Origin: Hydrogenophaga sp. IBVHS1
GTDB lineage: Bacteria; Pseudomonadota; Gammaproteobacteria; Burkholderiales; Burkholderiaceae_C
Assembly (NCBI RefSeq): GCF_002127265.1
Contig: NZ_NFUU01000001.1
Location: 2,860,040-2,924,039 of the forward strand
Length of the DNA: 64,000 bases
Reading direction: 5' to 3'
This document shows, piece after piece, positions 16,663-25,340 of the stretch (the first letter of the stretch is position 1; each line of letters begins with the position of its first letter). The notes beneath the pieces were generated by a model that was not told where the DNA came from, searched no databases, and saw only the letters and a program-made list of their open reading frames with translations. The position numbers and the translations under genes were made by a program.

Positions 16663-17850
16663 ATGAACTCACGGCGCTTTGTTTTGACACGAGGAGCCGC
16701 GCTGATCGGCGCGGCCTCCAGCGGCATTTTGTTGCCCCGGTGGGCGCAGGCGCAAACCAGCAATCTGCGGGTTGGCCTGATGCTGCCGTTCACAGGTACC
16801 TTTGCCCAGCCCGGTATCGCCGTCGAAAACGGCTTCCGGCTGGCGCTGGCGCAAAACGGCGGCAAGCTCGGTGGCCGCGAGGTGGAGTTCTTCAAGGTCG
16901 ATGACGAATCCAATCCGGCCAAGGGCATCGAGAACGCGACCCGCCTGGTAATGCGTGACAAGGTCGACGTGCTGGTGGGTTCGGTGCACTCGGGCGTGCA
17001 GATGGGCATTCACAAGGTCGCACGCGATACAGGAGTTCTCAACATCATTCCCAATGCCGGCGTGCACGTGGCCACCCGGGCCCAGTGTGCGCCCAATGTG
17101 TTTCGAACCAGCTTCACCAACGCCCAGCCTACCCTGGCTTTGGGCAAGGCCATGGTCGACCGAGGCCACAAGAAGGCGGTGTGGATCACCTGGAACTACG
17201 CCGCAGGCGACGAGGCCTTTGAGGGTTTCGAAAAGAGCTACACCGAAGCCGGTGGCACCATCATCAAGAAGCTCGGCCTGCCCTTTCCCAACGTGGAGTT
17301 TCAGTCGCTGTTGACCGAGATTGCGTCTTACAAGCCCGACGCCGTGGCTTGCTTCTTCGCCGGTGGCGGTGCAGCCAAGTTCCTGCGCGACTACGCTGCG
17401 GCCGGCCTGAACAAGACGATCCCACTGTACGGCTCGGGCTTCCTGACCGAGGGCGTGCTCGATGCAGCAGGCGAAGCTGCCGAGGGCGTTCTCACCACGC
17501 TGCACTACAGCGACTCGCTGGATATCCCGCGCAACAAGCAGTTCCGCCTCGACTATGTAAAGGCGTTCAAGGCGCAGCCCGATGTGTATGCCGTTCAGGG
17601 ATACGACGCGGGCTTGCTGCTCGTCAAGGGTGCCAACGCAGTCAAAGGCGACTTGTCGAACAAACCGGCACTGTACGCAGCGCTGGAAGGCGCCACCATC
17701 GACAGTCCGCGCGGGAAATGGACCATGAGCAAGGCCCACAACCCGATCCAGGACATCTACCTGCGCCAGGTGGTCAACAAGGACAACAAGGTGATCGGCA
17801 TTGCTCAGAAGGCTGTGGCCGATCCCGCCACGGGTTGCCGCATGGGTTGA
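16663..17850 (+). CDS. ABC transporter substrate-binding protein (LivK family)
   Basis: A 395-residue periplasmic protein of the branched-chain amino acid / aromatic acid type: twin-arginine-like signal (NSRRFVLTRG, cleavage near WAQA), then LRVGLMLPFTG, ENGFRLAL, and VHSGVQMGIHK. Preceded by CAGGAG. In catabolic islands this subfamily usually imports aromatic acids rather than leucine. It is separated from the permease genes by a hairpin that may let it be made in excess. Confidence 0.87.
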   Translation: MNSRRFVLTRGAALIGAASSGILLPRWAQAQTSNLRVGLMLPFTGTFAQPGIAVENGFRLALAQNGGKLGGREVEFFKVDDESNPAKGIENATRLVMRDKVDVLVGSVHSGVQMGIHKVARDTGVLNIIPNAGVHVATRAQCAPNVFRTSFTNAQPTLALGKAMVDRGHKKAVWITWNYAAGDEAFEGFEKSYTEAGGTIIKKLGLPFPNVEFQSLLTEIASYKPDAVACFFAGGGAAKFLRDYAAAGLNKTIPLYGSGFLTEGVLDAAGEAAEGVLTTLHYSDSLDIPRNKQFRLDYVKAFKAQPDVYAVQGYDAGLLLVKGANAVKGDLSNKPALYAALEGATIDSPRGKWTMSKAHNPIQDIYLRQVVNKDNKVIGIAQKAVADPATGCRMG

Positions 17851-17875
17851 GTCTTTCGCGCCCCGGTTGTCCTCC

Positions 17876-17916
17876 AGCGGCGGAGTTCGTCCAAAAGATG
17901 TTCCGCCGCTTTTCTT
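17876..17916 (+). terminator. Hairpin with T-rich tail between the binding-protein and permease genes
   Basis: AGCGGCGGA (17876-17884) pairs perfectly with TCCGCCGCT (17902-17910), followed by TTTCTTC. The 17-base loop and broken T run suggest a partial terminator or an mRNA-stabilising hairpin rather than a full stop, as seen in other binding-protein operons. Confidence 0.5.
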
Positions 17917-17937
17917 CGTCCTTTTGTTCCTTAACTC

Positions 17938-18801
17938 ATGGATTTCGCCAACTTCCTCATCCAGTTGCTCAACAGCCTGCAGTACGGCCTGTTGCTGTTC
18001 ATGCTGGCCGCGGGCCTCACGCTGATCTTCGGGATCATGGGTGTGGTCAACCTGGCGCACGGCAGCTTCTACATGCTGGGCGCGTACATGGCCTGGTTCC
18101 TGGTCGGCCAGTTCGACAGCCTGGTGCTGGCCATTGTGTTGGGAACGGTGTTGGCTGTGGCCCTCGGGTGGTTTTTGGAGTGGTCGCTGTTCCGGCACTT
18201 CTACCACCGCGACCACCTCGACCAGGTGCTGCTCACCTTCGGCCTGATCTACATCTTTGAAGAGGTGCGCTCCATCCTCTGGGGCGACGACGTGCACGCA
18301 GTGCAGGTGCCGGAAATGCTCAACTGGTCGATCCCGCTGACCGAGAACCTCTCCTACCCGGTGTACCGACTGGTCATGTCGGGTGTGTGCATCGCGCTCG
18401 CGCTCGGCCTGTATTTGCTGATTTCAAAAACGCGTCTGGGCATGAAGATCCGCGCTGGGGCTTTCAACCGCGAGATGACCGAGTCGCTGGGCATCAACAT
18501 CCGCCTGATCCACGGCGTGGTGTTTGCGCTGGGCGTGGCGCTGGCCGCCATCGCCGGCATGATCGCCTCACCCATTGCCAGCGTCTACCCCGGCATGGGC
18601 AGCTCGGTGCTGATCATGTGTTTTGTGGTGGTGGTCATCGGTGGCATCGGCTCGGTGCGCGGTGCACTGGTGGCTGCGCTGCTGGTGGGCCTGGTCGACA
18701 CCTTCGGCAAGGTGCTGGTGCCGCAAATCGCGGGCATGGCGGTTTACATGTTGATGGCACTCGTGCTGCTCTACAAGCCCGAAGGGCTCTTCAAACAATG
18801 A
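17938..18801 (+). CDS. ABC transporter inner-membrane permease (LivH family)
   Basis: A 287-residue integral membrane protein with about eight hydrophobic segments and the LivH marks GLTLIFGIMGVVNLAHGSFYMLG near the start and FVVVVIGGIGSVRGA near the end. It pairs with the LivM-type permease whose start overlaps its stop. No strong ribosome site is seen upstream. Confidence 0.88.
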   Translation: MDFANFLIQLLNSLQYGLLLFMLAAGLTLIFGIMGVVNLAHGSFYMLGAYMAWFLVGQFDSLVLAIVLGTVLAVALGWFLEWSLFRHFYHRDHLDQVLLTFGLIYIFEEVRSILWGDDVHAVQVPEMLNWSIPLTENLSYPVYRLVMSGVCIALALGLYLLISKTRLGMKIRAGAFNREMTESLGINIRLIHGVVFALGVALAAIAGMIASPIASVYPGMGSSVLIMCFVVVVIGGIGSVRGALVAALLVGLVDTFGKVLVPQIAGMAVYMLMALVLLYKPEGLFKQ

Positions 18802-19790
18802 GCTCTCCGAAAGCACAACTCGAAAAGATGCCACGCAGCATCCAGGCCGTCCTGGTGCTGGGCGCCATCGCGCTCGCTGCGTTTCCGCTCATCCCGCTCA
18901 CGGGTGGCGAGTTCTACCAGCAGATGCTCTCGCAAATGATGATCCTGGCAATCTTCGCCATGAGCCTCGATCTGTTGCAGGGCGTGAGCGGCCTGGTGTC
19001 GCTCGGCCACGCGGCCTACTTCGGTCTCGCCGGCTACGCCCTGGCTTTCCTGACGCCGGCCGACACCCCCATCAGCTTGTGGTGGGCCCTGCCCGTCTCG
19101 GCACTGGGCGCAGGGCTGGCCGCGCTCATCATCGGCTTCTTCGTGGTGCGGACCCACGGCATCTACTTCATCATGGTCACCATGGCGTTTGCGCAGATGG
19201 TGTTCTTCCTGTTCTTCGACAACAAGGCGCTCGGCGGGTCCGACGGGGTGTATGTGAACTTCCGGCCCGACGCTTCGCTGTTCGGCTGGACCGGCATCGA
19301 CCTGGAAAACAAGACCACCTTCTACTACTTCACGCTGCTGCTGCTGGTGCTGGTTTATGCCTTCCTGCGCCGACTGCTGTTCTCGCCGTTTGGCCGTGTG
19401 CTCGCCGGCATCCGCGTGAACGAGCACCGCATGCGCGCGGTGGGCTACAGCACCTTTGGCTACAAGCTCGCGGCCTTCACGCTGGCCGGTGCGTTGGCCG
19501 GTGTGGCGGGATTCCTGTGGGCTGCGCAGACTGGCTATGTGAACCCGGAGCTGATGGGTTTCCACATGAGCGCGCACGCGATCATGATGGTCATCCTCGG
19601 GGGCATGGGCAACTTCGCCGGTGCCATCGTGGGCGCCTTCGCGTTTGAATACGTGATGCACTTTTTCAAGGACCTCACCAAACACTGGCAACTGCTCATG
19701 GGCAGTTTCATCGTGCTGGTGGTGGTGTTGGCGCCGCGCGGCCTGCTGGGTCTTGTCAGTCAAATGACGAAGAAGCGAGGTGCGCCATGA
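18798..19790 (+). CDS. ABC transporter inner-membrane permease (LivM family)
   Basis: A 330-residue membrane permease with LivM features: DLLQGVSGLVSLGHAAYFGLAGY, RTHGIYFIMVTMAFAQM and MVILGGMGNFAGAIVGA. The ATG at 18798 overlaps the LivH stop and gives the normal length; longer in-frame versions reach into livH. Its own stop overlaps the ATPase start. Confidence 0.88.
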   Translation: MSSPKAQLEKMPRSIQAVLVLGAIALAAFPLIPLTGGEFYQQMLSQMMILAIFAMSLDLLQGVSGLVSLGHAAYFGLAGYALAFLTPADTPISLWWALPVSALGAGLAALIIGFFVVRTHGIYFIMVTMAFAQMVFFLFFDNKALGGSDGVYVNFRPDASLFGWTGIDLENKTTFYYFTLLLLVLVYAFLRRLLFSPFGRVLAGIRVNEHRMRAVGYSTFGYKLAAFTLAGALAGVAGFLWAAQTGYVNPELMGFHMSAHAIMMVILGGMGNFAGAIVGAFAFEYVMHFFKDLTKHWQLLMGSFIVLVVVLAPRGLLGLVSQMTKKRGAP

Positions 19791-20548
19791 GCGAACTCCT
19801 GCTCTCCGCCCGCAACCTCACCAAGCGCTTCGGCGGCCTCGCCGCCGTCAACGACGTGTCGGTCGATTTGCACCGCGGTCGTATCCACGCGGTGATCGGC
19901 CCCAACGGCGCCGGCAAGTCCACGTTGACCAACCTGCTCTCGGGCGACCTGCCGCCCACCTCGGGCCGCATCACGCTCAACGGCGTCGAGACCGCCGGCA
20001 AGAGCCCCGAGAAAATCTCGCGCCTGGGCCTGGGCCGCAGCTACCAGAAGACCAACATCTTCCTGCCCTTCACCGTGTGGGACAACGTGCGCCTGGCCGC
20101 ACAGTCGCGCGAACGGCATGTGCCGTGGAACCCGCTGCGCTGGGTGTCCTCGGCCAGCGCCATGGGCGCGGTCAACGAGCGCTGCGAGCGCGCGGTCGAA
20201 CTCGCCGGTCTGTCAAATCGCGCCAGCGTGGTGGCCGGCACCACCAGCCACGGCGAGCAGCGCCAGTTGGAGATCGCCATGACGCTGGCGACCGAGCCCA
20301 CCGTGCTGCTGCTCGACGAACCCCTGGCCGGCATGGGCCAGGCCGAGGCCGAGAGCATGGTGGCGCTGCTGCTGCGCTTGAAAAAGGACCACGCCATCAT
20401 GCTGGTCGAACACGACATGGACGCGGTCTTCACCCTGGCCGACCAGCTCACCGTGATGGTGAACGGCCAGGTGATCGCCAGCGGGACGCCGGCCGACGTG
20501 CGCGGCGATGCCGGCGTGCAGGCAGCCTACCTGGGTGAGGAGCATTGA
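19787..20548 (+). CDS. ABC transporter ATPase (LivG family)
   Basis: A 253-residue ATP-binding subunit: Walker A GPNGAGKST, signature TSHGEQRQLE, Walker B VLLLDEPLAGM and the switch His in VEHDMD. LivG type by its position between LivM and LivF and by the longer insertion after the Q loop. Overlaps both neighbours by ATGA. Confidence 0.88.
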   Translation: MSELLLSARNLTKRFGGLAAVNDVSVDLHRGRIHAVIGPNGAGKSTLTNLLSGDLPPTSGRITLNGVETAGKSPEKISRLGLGRSYQKTNIFLPFTVWDNVRLAAQSRERHVPWNPLRWVSSASAMGAVNERCERAVELAGLSNRASVVAGTTSHGEQRQLEIAMTLATEPTVLLLDEPLAGMGQAEAESMVALLLRLKKDHAIMLVEHDMDAVFTLADQLTVMVNGQVIASGTPADVRGDAGVQAAYLGEEH

Positions 20549-21270
20549 TGAGCGCATTGACGAACGCCTTGGTTGAGGCCAAGGGTCTCAACACCCACTA
20601 CGGCGCCAGCCACATCCTGCGCGGCATTGACTTCACCGTCGGCCAGGGCCAGACCATTGGCTTGATGGGCCGCAACGGCATGGGCAAGTCCACGCTGCTC
20701 AAATCCATCATGGGCATCGTCAAGCCCAGTAGCGGCCAGGTGCATGTGAAAGGCCGCGACATGACCGGCGCACCCACGTTCGAGATCGCCCGCATGGGCC
20801 TGGCCTACGTGCCCGAGGGCCGTGGCATCTTCGGCAACCTGAGCGTGAGGGAAAACCTGGTGATGTCGGCGCGTGCCGGCACCAAGGGACAGCGCGACTG
20901 GACCTACGAGCGCGTGCTGGAAACGTTCCCGCGCCTGGCCGAGCGCCTGAACCACGGCGGGCAGCAGCTCAGCGGCGGCGAGCAGCAGATGCTCACCATC
21001 GGCCGTGCGCTCATGACCAACCCCGACCTGCTGATCCTCGATGAAGCCACCGAAGGCCTGGCGCCCCTGATCGCGCGCGAGATCTGGCGCATCTGCGGTC
21101 TGATCCGCGAAAGCGGCATCAGCAGCATCATCGTGGACAAAAACTGGAAACACGTCAGCCAGATCACCGACCGCAACGCGATCCTGGTCAAGGGCGAGGT
21201 GGTGTTTGAAGGCAGTTCCGAAGAGCTCCTGTCGAAGCCCGAACTGCTGGAGCAGCACTTGGGTGTATGA
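20548..21270 (+). CDS. ABC transporter ATPase (LivF family)
   Basis: A 240-residue ATP-binding subunit with Walker A GRNGMGKST, signature LSGGEQQML and Walker B LLILDEATEGLAP, the last being typical of LivF. The usual switch His is replaced: the segment reads SIIVDKNWKHV where VEQN or VEHD is normal, which could alter ATP turnover. Ends the five-gene importer operon. Confidence 0.87.
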   Translation: MSALTNALVEAKGLNTHYGASHILRGIDFTVGQGQTIGLMGRNGMGKSTLLKSIMGIVKPSSGQVHVKGRDMTGAPTFEIARMGLAYVPEGRGIFGNLSVRENLVMSARAGTKGQRDWTYERVLETFPRLAERLNHGGQQLSGGEQQMLTIGRALMTNPDLLILDEATEGLAPLIAREIWRICGLIRESGISSIIVDKNWKHVSQITDRNAILVKGEVVFEGSSEELLSKPELLEQHLGV

Positions 21271-21306
21271 GAATCAGTGTCGCCCCGGCCGACCCCTTGA
21301 AGCTAG

Positions 21307-22056
21307 CTAGCGCTGCCCAAGTGCTTGCGAGAGTTTCCGTGCTTCTTCCTTGAGGAGCGTAACAAATACGCTGACACGCGCTTGGTCCACGCGCACACCA
21401 GGACCGAAAACGGCCAAAGACCCCATGACTTTGTCGTTCCCCAGAAAAAACGGCACAGCAACCGCCACCGCGCCCTGGATCAATTCGTCCCGGCTTATCG
21501 CATACCCCTGTTCCCGGATCTGCTGCAGCCTGTCGAGATAGGCCAATACATTGACGGTTTCTCTGCTCTTGTTCAGATAGCTTTCGGGTGTGGGAACATG
21601 GGCAAGGATGGCACGCCCGCTAGCGCCCAACGTCACGTCTTCCCGATAGCCCAAGCCGCGTTTGAAACTGAGCGGCTGTGCGCTGGGCAATTCGGCCACA
21701 CAGATTCGACTGTTGCCCTGGTGAACAAGCAAGGCAACAGTCTCGCCCGTCTGGTCCCACAAGCGGCGCAGCATCGGTTGCGCCAGGGTCGCTATGTCAA
21801 GACTGGAGCTCCACACGTGTGCAAGGTGCGCCACCGAGGGACCTAATTCGAAGCGCTGAGGATCACCGGACGACACGATGAACCCGCTGTGTTCCAGCGT
21901 GCGCAACAGCCTGTACAGGGTTGGACGGCTCAGGTCCACCCGCTTGAGCAGCTCACCCGCTGTCAGTTGGTGGTCGGTTGCCGTGAACGCCATGAGGATT
22001 TCCAGCGCTCTGTCCACGGCCCGGACACTCTCGCCCGGTTTTTCAGTTGGTCCCAT
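21307..22056 (-). CDS. IclR-family regulator, divergent from the Rieske/Bug operon
   Basis: A 249-residue IclR regulator: winged helix with LTAGELLKRVDLSRPTLYRLLRTLE, effector domain with TLGASGRAILAH and ISRDELIQGAVAVAVP. The ATG at 22056 is preferred to a TTG twelve bases upstream. It is divergent from the oxygenase operon starting at 22209, and two 7-5-7 inverted repeats lie between them. IphR of the isophthalate cluster is remembered as the same family and position. Likely controls the operon in response to its aromatic substrate. Confidence 0.87.
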   Translation of the reverse strand: MGPTEKPGESVRAVDRALEILMAFTATDHQLTAGELLKRVDLSRPTLYRLLRTLEHSGFIVSSGDPQRFELGPSVAHLAHVWSSSLDIATLAQPMLRRLWDQTGETVALLVHQGNSRICVAELPSAQPLSFKRGLGYREDVTLGASGRAILAHVPTPESYLNKSRETVNVLAYLDRLQQIREQGYAISRDELIQGAVAVAVPFFLGNDKVMGSLAVFGPGVRVDQARVSVFVTLLKEEARKLSQALGQR

Positions 22057-22098
22057 AACTCCACCCAAGGTTGCACTTCTATCATGGTACCCGCCAAC

Positions 22099-22117
22099 CA
22101 GTCCACTTGATGGACTG
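22099..22117. promoter_or_regulatory. Putative IclR operator, upstream copy
   Basis: Perfect 7-bp arms CAGTCCA and TGGACTG around CTTGA. It lies just upstream of the -35 box of the oxygenase operon, a position suited to activation. Same arms occur in the copy at 22145-22163, 46 bp away centre to centre. Confidence 0.65.
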
Positions 22118-22129
22118 ACTATTCAAAAC

Positions 22130-22157
22130 TTGACAGAGCTCAATCGGTCCGTAAAAT
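22130..22157 (+). promoter_or_regulatory. Sigma-70 promoter of the Rieske/Bug/SDR/reductase operon
   Basis: A consensus -35 box TTGACA (22130-22135), 16-bp spacer and TAAAAT (22152-22157). The -10 box lies inside the downstream operator copy. The transcript start would fall about 45 bases before the ATG at 22209. Confidence 0.65.
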
Positions 22158-22163
22158 GGACTG
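22145..22163. promoter_or_regulatory. Putative IclR operator, -10 copy
   Basis: CGGTCCG-TAAAA-TGGACTG, the same layout as 22099-22117 with two mismatches in the left arm. It covers the -10 box, so occupancy would repress. A further half-site TGGAC is at 22177-22181. Confidence 0.55.
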
Positions 22164-22208
22164 TAATGTCATGCAGTGGACATGCCGATCAATTTTGGAG
22201 ACCTGTCT

Positions 22209-23483
22209 ATGAACAAGGAAATGTCTGAAGCGCTCACCCGCGTCGGTCCCGGCACGCGCATGGGCAACCTGATGCGCCGCTACTGGGTGCCGGCACTGGC
22301 ATCGAGCGAAATCCCCGAAGCCGACGGGCCGCAGGTGCGCGTGCAACTGCTGGGCGAGAAGCTGCTCGCCTTTCGCAATAGCGATGGCAAGGCTTGCCTG
22401 ATCGGCGAATTCTGCTCGCACCGAGGCGTGTCGCTGTACTTCGGCCGCAACGAGCACAACGGCATCCGCTGCGCCTACCACGGCGTGAAGTTCGACGGCA
22501 TGGGGCAATGTGTGGACGTGCCGTCCGCGCCTCAGGCTTGCGCGCGCATGCACATAAAGGGCTACCCTTGCGTGGAGCGCGGTGGCATCGTGTGGACCTA
22601 CATGGGCCCGGCCGATCAGCAGCCCGCACCGCCCGAGCTGGAGTGGTGCACGCTGCCGCCCGAACATGTGTATGTCTCCAAGCGCCTGCAGTACAGCAAC
22701 TGGCTGCAGGCCATGGAAGGCGGCATCGACACCGCACACGTCTCTTACGTGCACCGCTACGAGGTGGATACCGACCCGATGCACCAGGGAGTGAAGGCGC
22801 TGGACTACATCAAGGCCGACGGCAACGTGAAGTTCGAGATCGAGCAGACGCCCTTCGGCCTGAGTCTGTTCGGCCGCCGCAACGGCGAACCCGATTCGTA
22901 TTACTGGCGCATCACGCAGTGGCTGTTCCCCTGGTTCACGCTGATCGCGCCGTTTGGCGAGCATGCGCTGGGCGGGCATGTGTGGGTGCCGATCGACGAC
23001 CATAGCTGCTGGGCTTGGAGCATCAACTGGCAGCCTGCCCATCCCCTCACCGACGAAGAACGCACCGCGATGGAAGAAGGTAAGGGCATTCATGTCGAAT
23101 ACGAAGCGCCCGGCAGCTTCATCCCCAAGCAAAACCGCGACAACGACTACTGCATGGACCGCGTGGCGCAACGCGAAGACCGCTCTTACAGCGGCGTGTT
23201 CGGCTTCTCCGCGCAGGACTATTCGCTGCAGGAAAGCATGGGCACGATCCAGAATCACGAGGCCGAAAAGCTACTGCCCACTGACAAGGCTATCGTGATG
23301 GCGCGCCGCATGTTGCATGAGGCCGCGCTCGGCTTGGCAGATGGCCAGACCCCGCCCGCGCTGGACCCAAGCGCACAGCACGTGCGCCCCGCCGGAGTGC
23401 TGCTGCCCAAGGAACAGGACCCCGTTGCGTGGGCACGCGAGCAGCTCGCCGACGCGACGAAAAAACCGGTCTTCAGCCTTTGA
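22209..23483 (+). CDS. Rieske oxygenase, phthalate 4,5-/isophthalate-dioxygenase type
   Basis: A 424-residue single-subunit Rieske oxygenase. Cluster ligands C69, H71, C88, H91; iron site D174-x2-H177-x4-H182 within EGGIDTAHVSYVH. The N terminus (LTRVGPGTRMGNLMRRYWVPAL) is typical of phthalate 4,5-dioxygenase, isophthalate dioxygenase and 3-chlorobenzoate dioxygenase. GGAG at 22197 fits the ATG at 22209 better than the upstream in-frame ATG at 22176. The following genes (Bug receptor, SDR, reductase) repeat the iphA-C-B-D layout, favouring isophthalate or a related meta-substituted benzoate. Sequence alone does not fix the substrate. Confidence 0.87.
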   Translation: MNKEMSEALTRVGPGTRMGNLMRRYWVPALASSEIPEADGPQVRVQLLGEKLLAFRNSDGKACLIGEFCSHRGVSLYFGRNEHNGIRCAYHGVKFDGMGQCVDVPSAPQACARMHIKGYPCVERGGIVWTYMGPADQQPAPPELEWCTLPPEHVYVSKRLQYSNWLQAMEGGIDTAHVSYVHRYEVDTDPMHQGVKALDYIKADGNVKFEIEQTPFGLSLFGRRNGEPDSYYWRITQWLFPWFTLIAPFGEHALGGHVWVPIDDHSCWAWSINWQPAHPLTDEERTAMEEGKGIHVEYEAPGSFIPKQNRDNDYCMDRVAQREDRSYSGVFGFSAQDYSLQESMGTIQNHEAEKLLPTDKAIVMARRMLHEAALGLADGQTPPALDPSAQHVRPAGVLLPKEQDPVAWAREQLADATKKPVFSL

Positions 23484-23529
23484 GCGACTTCACTTTTCCA
23501 CCCCACGACAGACAGCACCGGAGACACCT

Positions 23530-24510
23530 ATGAAAACCCACCTGAAACTCGCGGCGGCTGTCGCGCTCGGGGCCTGCGCGGCCACTGCCGCCTGGGCGCA
23601 AGGCGCGTCCGACTGGAAGCCCAGCAAGCCGGTGCGCATCATCGTGCCCATCGTCGGCAGCACCAACGACGTGCTCGCTCGCCTGATCGGGCCGAAGCTG
23701 CAGGAGGCGCTCGGCCAGCCATTTGTGGTCGAGAACAAACCTGGTGCGGGGGGCAACATCGGTGCATACGAGGTGAGCCGCGCCGCGCCGGACGGCCACA
23801 CCCTGCTGATCGGCTACAACGGGCCGCTGGCGATCAACGTCACCCTGTTCGACAAGATGCCGTACGACCCTACCAAGGATTTCGCGCCCATCACGCTGGC
23901 GGTGAAGTCGCCGCAATACCTGGTGGTGAACCCGGCCACCGGCATCACCGATGTGAAGGACTTCATCGCCAAGGCCAGGGCCAACCCGACCAAGTATGCC
24001 TACGGCTCGGTGGCCATGGGCAGCGCCTCGCACCTCACCATGGAAATGATGAAGTCGGGGGCGAACTTCCGCATGACGCACATTCCCTACCGCGGCGCCG
24101 GGCCAGCCGTGGCCGATCTGATCGCGGGCAACATCCAGGCCGGCTTCTTCGTGCCCGGCAACGTGCAGGGCTTCGTGAAGGAGGGGCGTCTCAAGCTGCT
24201 GGCCTCCACCGGCCCGAAACGTTTTCCGAGTACACCGGACATCCCGACTCTCAGCGAGTCGGGGCTGAAGGACTTCGAGGCCACCTCGTGGATCGGTCTG
24301 CTCGCGCCGGCCGGCACGCCGCCGGCCATCATCAACCGCTACCACGAGGAGATGGTGCGCATTCTCAACTCGCCCGACATCCAGAAGCGCCTGCACGAGA
24401 TGGAGTTCGAAATCGTCGCGAGCTCGCCCAAGCAGTTCAGCGACTGGATCGGCACCGAGATCGTGCGCTGGGGCAAGGTCATCAAGGACACCGGCGCCAA
24501 GGCGGAGTGA
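23530..24510 (+). CDS. Tripartite tricarboxylate transporter receptor (Bug/TctC family)
   Basis: A 326-residue periplasmic binding protein with a Sec signal (KLAAAVALGACAATAAWAQG) and Bug marks PVRIIVP, NKPGAGGNIGA, YNGPLAINV and HIPYRGAGPAV. Start chosen by GGAGA ten bases upstream. TphC and IphC of Comamonas, which bind terephthalate and isophthalate, are of this family and work with a TctAB permease encoded elsewhere. No TctA or TctB is in the window. Confidence 0.86.
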   Translation: MKTHLKLAAAVALGACAATAAWAQGASDWKPSKPVRIIVPIVGSTNDVLARLIGPKLQEALGQPFVVENKPGAGGNIGAYEVSRAAPDGHTLLIGYNGPLAINVTLFDKMPYDPTKDFAPITLAVKSPQYLVVNPATGITDVKDFIAKARANPTKYAYGSVAMGSASHLTMEMMKSGANFRMTHIPYRGAGPAVADLIAGNIQAGFFVPGNVQGFVKEGRLKLLASTGPKRFPSTPDIPTLSESGLKDFEATSWIGLLAPAGTPPAIINRYHEEMVRILNSPDIQKRLHEMEFEIVASSPKQFSDWIGTEIVRWGKVIKDTGAKAE

Positions 24511-24516
24511 GCCGAC

Positions 24517-25296
24517 ATGAGCGCACCCCGACTCGCTGAGAAGACCGCGCTGATCACGGGCGGCGGTGCCGGCATTGGCGCCGCGGCGGCCACGCTGTTC
24601 TGTCGCGAAGGCGCGGCCGTGCTGCTGGTGGATGCCGACGCCCAGGCGCTGGAGCGCACCCGCCAAGCCATCGTGCAGGCCCTGCCCGGCGCGCGCGTGC
24701 TGTGCGTGGCGGCCAACGTGGCCGACGAGGTCGCCGCGCGCGCCGCCGTGCAGCAATGCAACGCGCAGCTCGGTGGCCTGGACATCCTGGTAAACAACGC
24801 CGCCATGCGCAACTACTCGGCCGCCGCCGACGCCACGCCCGCCGAGTGGCAGGCCATGGTGGGCGTGAACCTGGTGGGCATGTCCAACTACTGCGCCGCG
24901 GCCTTGCCGGCGCTGCGGCAATCGGGCGCGGGCAGCATCGTCAACGTCTCGTCGTGTTACGCGGTCACCGGCCGCAAGGGCATGGCGCTGTACGACGCGA
25001 CCAAGGCCGCGCAACTGGCCTACACGCGCAGCCTCGCGTTTGAGGAGTCGTCGCACGGCGTGCGCGCCAACGCGGTGTGCCCCGGTTCCACGCTGACGGA
25101 TTTTCACGTCGGCCGCGCGCAGGGCTCGGGCAAGAGCGTCGAGCAGCTCAGGACCGAGCGCAAGGATACTTCGCTGATCGGGCGCTGGGCCTCGCCGGAA
25201 GAGATTGCCTGGCCCATCGTGTGGCTAGCGTCCAGCGAGGCCTCCTTCATCACCGGGACCACGCTGATGGTCGACGGTGGCTTGCACATCATGTAG
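24517..25296 (+). CDS. SDR-family dehydrogenase, probable cis-dihydrodiol dehydrogenase
   Basis: A 259-residue classical SDR: GGGAGIGA cofactor loop, NNAA, and Ser...Tyr-x3-Lys (NVSSCY, LYDATKAA). It follows the Bug gene by six bases. In the operon of a phthalate-isomer oxygenase the needed second step is dehydrogenation of the cis-dihydrodiol, so this is the likely job. Whether it belongs to the same family as IphB is not something I could verify. Confidence 0.8.
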   Translation: MSAPRLAEKTALITGGGAGIGAAAATLFCREGAAVLLVDADAQALERTRQAIVQALPGARVLCVAANVADEVAARAAVQQCNAQLGGLDILVNNAAMRNYSAAADATPAEWQAMVGVNLVGMSNYCAAALPALRQSGAGSIVNVSSCYAVTGRKGMALYDATKAAQLAYTRSLAFEESSHGVRANAVCPGSTLTDFHVGRAQGSGKSVEQLRTERKDTSLIGRWASPEEIAWPIVWLASSEASFITGTTLMVDGGLHIM

Positions 25297-25299
25297 CTA

Positions 25300-25318
25300 T
25301 TGGGGACATGTTCCCCAA
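25300..25318. repeat. Inverted repeat TTGGGGA-N5-TCCCCAA
   Basis: Perfect 7-bp arms around CATGT, directly after the SDR stop and before the reductase start. No T run follows, so it is not a normal terminator. It may mark a junction or a protein-binding site. Confidence 0.35.
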
Positions 25319-25340
25319 GGTTCTTGTCTAGAACTCCGCA

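Noticed and set aside
25300..25318. Rho-independent terminator before the reductase gene
   Set aside because: The stem lacks a following T run and would separate the reductase from its likely operon.
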